Of a DNA stretch of 5,994 nt, positions 4,066 to 5,994 are shown piece by piece. The notes below the pieces were generated by a model. The model was given only the letters and a program-made list of their open reading frames with translations. It did not search any database and was not told where the DNA came from. The DNA lies in contig JACAFA010000299.1 of the NCBI GenBank assembly GCA_013388525.1, positions 1 through 5,994 on the forward strand, read 5' to 3'. Every line of letters begins with the position of its first letter. Within the stretch, counting starts at the first letter, position 1. A program made the translations under genes and the position numbers. Source of the stretch: Ignavibacteriaceae bacterium (GTDB lineage: Bacteria > Bacteroidota > Ignavibacteria > Ignavibacteriales > Ignavibacteriaceae).

Positions 4066-5391
4066 ATGAAAAAAGTTTTTTTTCTGGCGATATGCTCTTC
4101 GTTGCTCATCATAATAGCCACCTTATCAGGCCAGAAAAAGAGCTATGACCTTTTTGAAAGGCCAAAAGCATGCGCCCAGTGTCATAAAGAAATTTACATG
4201 CAGTGGAAACAGGCCATGATGTCCCAGGCGTACACCCATCACTGGGATGAGATTGAGTATTTCAAGCTGGCCCTTCCCCAAGCTGAGAAGGACCCTAAGG
4301 TCGCTGAAATCAAGGCTGGATGCAACGGCTGCCATGCACCCTCAGCTCTTTACATCGGAGATACCCCTCCTCAGCCGCCTTCAGCCAACACCAGAGCTAA
4401 CGAATCTGTCTCCTGCGACATCTGCCACACCATGACTGGATTTTCTGGCGATATTCCCTTTAACTACAATTACATTCTTTCGCCTGGAAAGATAAAATAC
4501 GGGCAAAGGCAGGGAGTTGTCTCTCCTCATCACCAAACAAAATATCTCGACTTTATCAAATCGCCTGATTTCTGCGGCACCTGCCATAATGAGAAAAGCC
4601 CTTATGGAATCTGGGTGAAAACTACTCACCTCGAATGGAAAGACGGGCCTTATTCCAAACAGGGAGTAAGGTGCCAGGACTGCCATATGTGGCACGCATC
4701 AGGAAAGAGCGCGGATATGGGCGAGATGCTTCCTGACATGGCCAACCACAATTTCCCTGGCGGACATGTGCTGGCGAAGCTGAGGGGGGCTGTCGAGATC
4801 AAGGTCTATGCTGATGCCGAAGAGCTTTCTCCTGGCGATAAGACAGTGATCAGTGTCCATCTTTACAACGCTAAGGCCGGACACAAAGTCCCGACCGGCT
4901 CGGCGGAAGATAGGCAGCTCTGGCTCGAGGTGAATGCTGTGGATTCGAAAGGGAACCGCTATGTCCTAACCGTGGACAAAAAAGGGTTCAAAGGAGAGGA
5001 GTACACGATTACCTCCAATGAGCTTGCCTACCAGGACATGGGCGAGATGATGGACATCAAGGACTTCAAAGGCTTGAAGCGGGATGACATCGAAGAGGGT
5101 CACAGAATATTCCGCCTTCCCTATTTTGACCCAAAGGGAAGGATGACCATCGGCCAGTGGAATACAGCCTCGCTTGGAGTCGATTACCGGATCGGTCCCA
5201 GAGAAACTAAAATAGAGACCTACGCCTGGACACTTCCCCAGACTCTTCCTGAAGGAAAGCTGCGCATCGAGGCCAGGCTTCGCTACCGGCTGCTCGTCAA
5301 GTCAGTTGCCGAATTCCTCGGAGTCCCTGCCGATGAATACGAAATCAAGGAAATTAATTCTGCCGAGACAGAGGTTAATATCGTCTATTGA
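4066..5391 (+). CDS. Secreted pentahaem c-type cytochrome (c554-like)
   Basis: This 441-residue protein has five CXXCH haem-attachment motifs: CAQCH (36-40), CNGCH (86-90), CDICH (117-121), CGTCH (170-174) and CQDCH (203-207). An N-terminal hydrophobic segment (residues about 3-21, MKKVFFLAICSSLLIIIATL) is a Sec signal or an anchor, which puts the protein in the periplasm or at the envelope. The haem region, with KACAQCHKEIYMQWKQ near its start and PYSKQGVRCQDCHMW near its end, resembles the cytochrome c554 family of multihaem electron-transfer proteins. Extra His residues (for example HH 58-59, HH 155-156 and the later NHNFPGGH) are candidate distal ligands. The second half (about 230-441) has no haem motif and looks like beta-rich domains, with AGHKVPTGSAEDRQLWLEV as a recurring feature of such cytochromes. 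The probable role is electron transfer in anaerobic respiration; the partner and substrate cannot be read from sequence. Its native promoter has been displaced by the IS. The ATG has a strong Shine-Dalgarno. Confidence 0.9.
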   Translation: MKKVFFLAICSSLLIIIATLSGQKKSYDLFERPKACAQCHKEIYMQWKQAMMSQAYTHHWDEIEYFKLALPQAEKDPKVAEIKAGCNGCHAPSALYIGDTPPQPPSANTRANESVSCDICHTMTGFSGDIPFNYNYILSPGKIKYGQRQGVVSPHHQTKYLDFIKSPDFCGTCHNEKSPYGIWVKTTHLEWKDGPYSKQGVRCQDCHMWHASGKSADMGEMLPDMANHNFPGGHVLAKLRGAVEIKVYADAEELSPGDKTVISVHLYNAKAGHKVPTGSAEDRQLWLEVNAVDSKGNRYVLTVDKKGFKGEEYTITSNELAYQDMGEMMDIKDFKGLKRDDIEEGHRIFRLPYFDPKGRMTIGQWNTASLGVDYRIGPRETKIETYAWTLPQTLPEGKLRIEARLRYRLLVKSVAEFLGVPADEYEIKEINSAETEVNIVY

Positions 5392-5549
5392 TTCACGATG
5401 ATCTCTCATCGAAAAGCAAGCCAGAGCTGGAGCTCATAGATGGGAGAGTGAGGAGAGAAATAAATAACAGAAAAAAAATCCGTGTCACTCAAATCCTTAA
5501 AAGAGGATGATGAAGACTTAAAAGAATTATTTAAGGAAAAGGAGCTAAT
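5392..5549. other. Spacer between the two cytochrome genes
   Basis: The 158-bp spacer has a short hairpin right after the stop: CGATGA (5396-5401) and TCATCG (5406-5411) around TCTC. No U-run follows, so it is not a convincing intrinsic terminator and read-through into the next gene is plausible. No good promoter is visible. A GTG frame at 5482 encodes 23 residues (VSLKSLKEDDEDLKELFKEK...) and ends in an ATGA overlap with the next start, but it has no Shine-Dalgarno. It could be a coding remnant or chance. Confidence 0.5.
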
Positions 5550-5994
5550 ATGAAAAAGCTTCTATCTTTAGTTATTTTTATCTTGCTCTTAGCCCAGCTT
5601 TCTGCAGCGATACCCGCCTTTGCCAGAAAATACGGCTATTCCTGCTCAATCTGCCATGCGCCCATTCCCCATCTGAAGGCATTCGGCGAGGAATTCATGG
5701 ACAATGGTTACCGAATTCCAGACAAGGAGCCTCCCCGGGCGACGATTGACACCGGAGACCCTATTCTCCTCCTTCAGAGGGAATTGCCTTTGGCTTTCCG
5801 CATTGACGGCTTTATCAGCTACGAGCCCAACTCGAGTATCAAGTCCGACATTAAATCTCCTTTTTTGATGAAGATTCTCTCTGGAGGGAATATCTCAAAA
5901 TCTATCTCCTATTACACCTATTTTCTCTTTGCTGAGGAAGGCAAGGTCGCGGGGCTCGAGGATGCCTATCTCTCCTTCAAAGATGTGCTTGGGC
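5550..5994 (+). CDS. Secreted monohaem protein, possible outer-membrane porin-cytochrome (partial)
   Basis: ATG 5550 follows AAGGAG (5539-5544) at 5 nt and opens a frame that stays open to the window edge, giving 148 codons. Residues 1-25 are a classic signal peptide with a hydrophobic core LLSLVIFILLLAQLSAA and an AFA cleavage site before RKYG. A single haem motif CSICH (32-36) follows in the context YGYSCSICHAPIPHLKAFGE and then FMDNGY. This short N-terminal haem segment is a pattern I associate with outer-membrane beta-barrel proteins of anaerobic bacteria. The part after residue 75 alternates hydrophobic and polar residues (LPLAFRIDGFISYE, ISYYTYFLFAE), consistent with beta strands. It lies 158 bp after the pentahaem cytochrome on the same strand, so they may be co-expressed and pass electrons across the envelope. 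The C-terminus is missing, so the barrel is not proven; a soluble beta-rich cytochrome is the main alternative. Confidence 0.7.
   Translation, partial: MKKLLSLVIFILLLAQLSAAIPAFARKYGYSCSICHAPIPHLKAFGEEFMDNGYRIPDKEPPRATIDTGDPILLLQRELPLAFRIDGFISYEPNSSIKSDIKSPFLMKILSGGNISKSISYYTYFLFAEEGKVAGLEDAYLSFKDVLG

Noticed and set aside
5396..5411. Intrinsic terminator after the pentahaem cytochrome gene
   Set aside because: A 6-bp stem with a 4-nt loop is present but is followed by GAAAAGC with no U-run, so termination is not supported.

Overview
The window looks like bacterial chromosomal DNA from a Gram-negative anaerobe with an extensive c-type cytochrome inventory. The evidence is a five-haem secreted cytochrome followed by a secreted protein with an N-terminal haem motif that resembles outer-membrane cytochrome/porin proteins. 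The style would fit lineages such as Aminicenantes/Acidobacteriota or Desulfobacterota, but nothing in the sequence fixes the taxon. Every gene reads on the + strand.

Layout. (1) Positions 1-1190 hold two decaying genes in tandem: the C-terminal part of a nitroreductase-family protein with a frameshift near 80-88, and an M20-family metallopeptidase (ArgE/DapE-like deacylase). The second has an early amber codon, a probable A-run frameshift, a Glu in place of the bridging metal-ligand Asp, and a large internal deletion. (2) Positions 1191-1344 carry a near-consensus sigma70 promoter and the start of an untranslated leader. (3) Positions 1345-4047 are a complete IS21-family insertion sequence of 2703 bp. 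It has istA (DDE transposase) and istB (AAA+ helper ATPase), imperfect terminal inverted repeats of 48/49 bp ending TG...CA, 23-bp internal repeat arrays at both ends, and a perfect 7-bp target duplication GTTTGAA. (4) Positions 4048-5391 carry a ribosome binding site and a 441-residue pentahaem cytochrome of the c554 type. (5) After a 158-bp spacer, positions 5550-5994 hold the start of a secreted protein with one CXXCH motif, cut off by the window edge.

The main story is the insertion site. Removing the IS and one copy of GTTTGAA rejoins the promoter at 1228-1256 to the Shine-Dalgarno and ATG of the cytochrome gene, with a leader of roughly 90 nt. The IS therefore landed in the 5' leader and put 2.7 kb between the promoter and its gene. 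Cytochrome expression should now depend on read-through from the IS, which has the same orientation, or on a candidate outward promoter at 3940-3970. The rejoined leader would also encode a 19-codon ORF whose stop overlaps the cytochrome start as ATGA, and it contains a hairpin. The IS has its own possible control elements: a 13-bp perfect hairpin that holds the istA ribosome binding site in its loop and the ATG in its stem, and a 37-codon ORF that ends inside the istB ribosome binding site.

No defence system, CRISPR array, tRNA or rRNA was seen, and I found no convincingly new multi-gene system. The notable content is IS biology, disruption of cytochrome gene control, and local gene decay.
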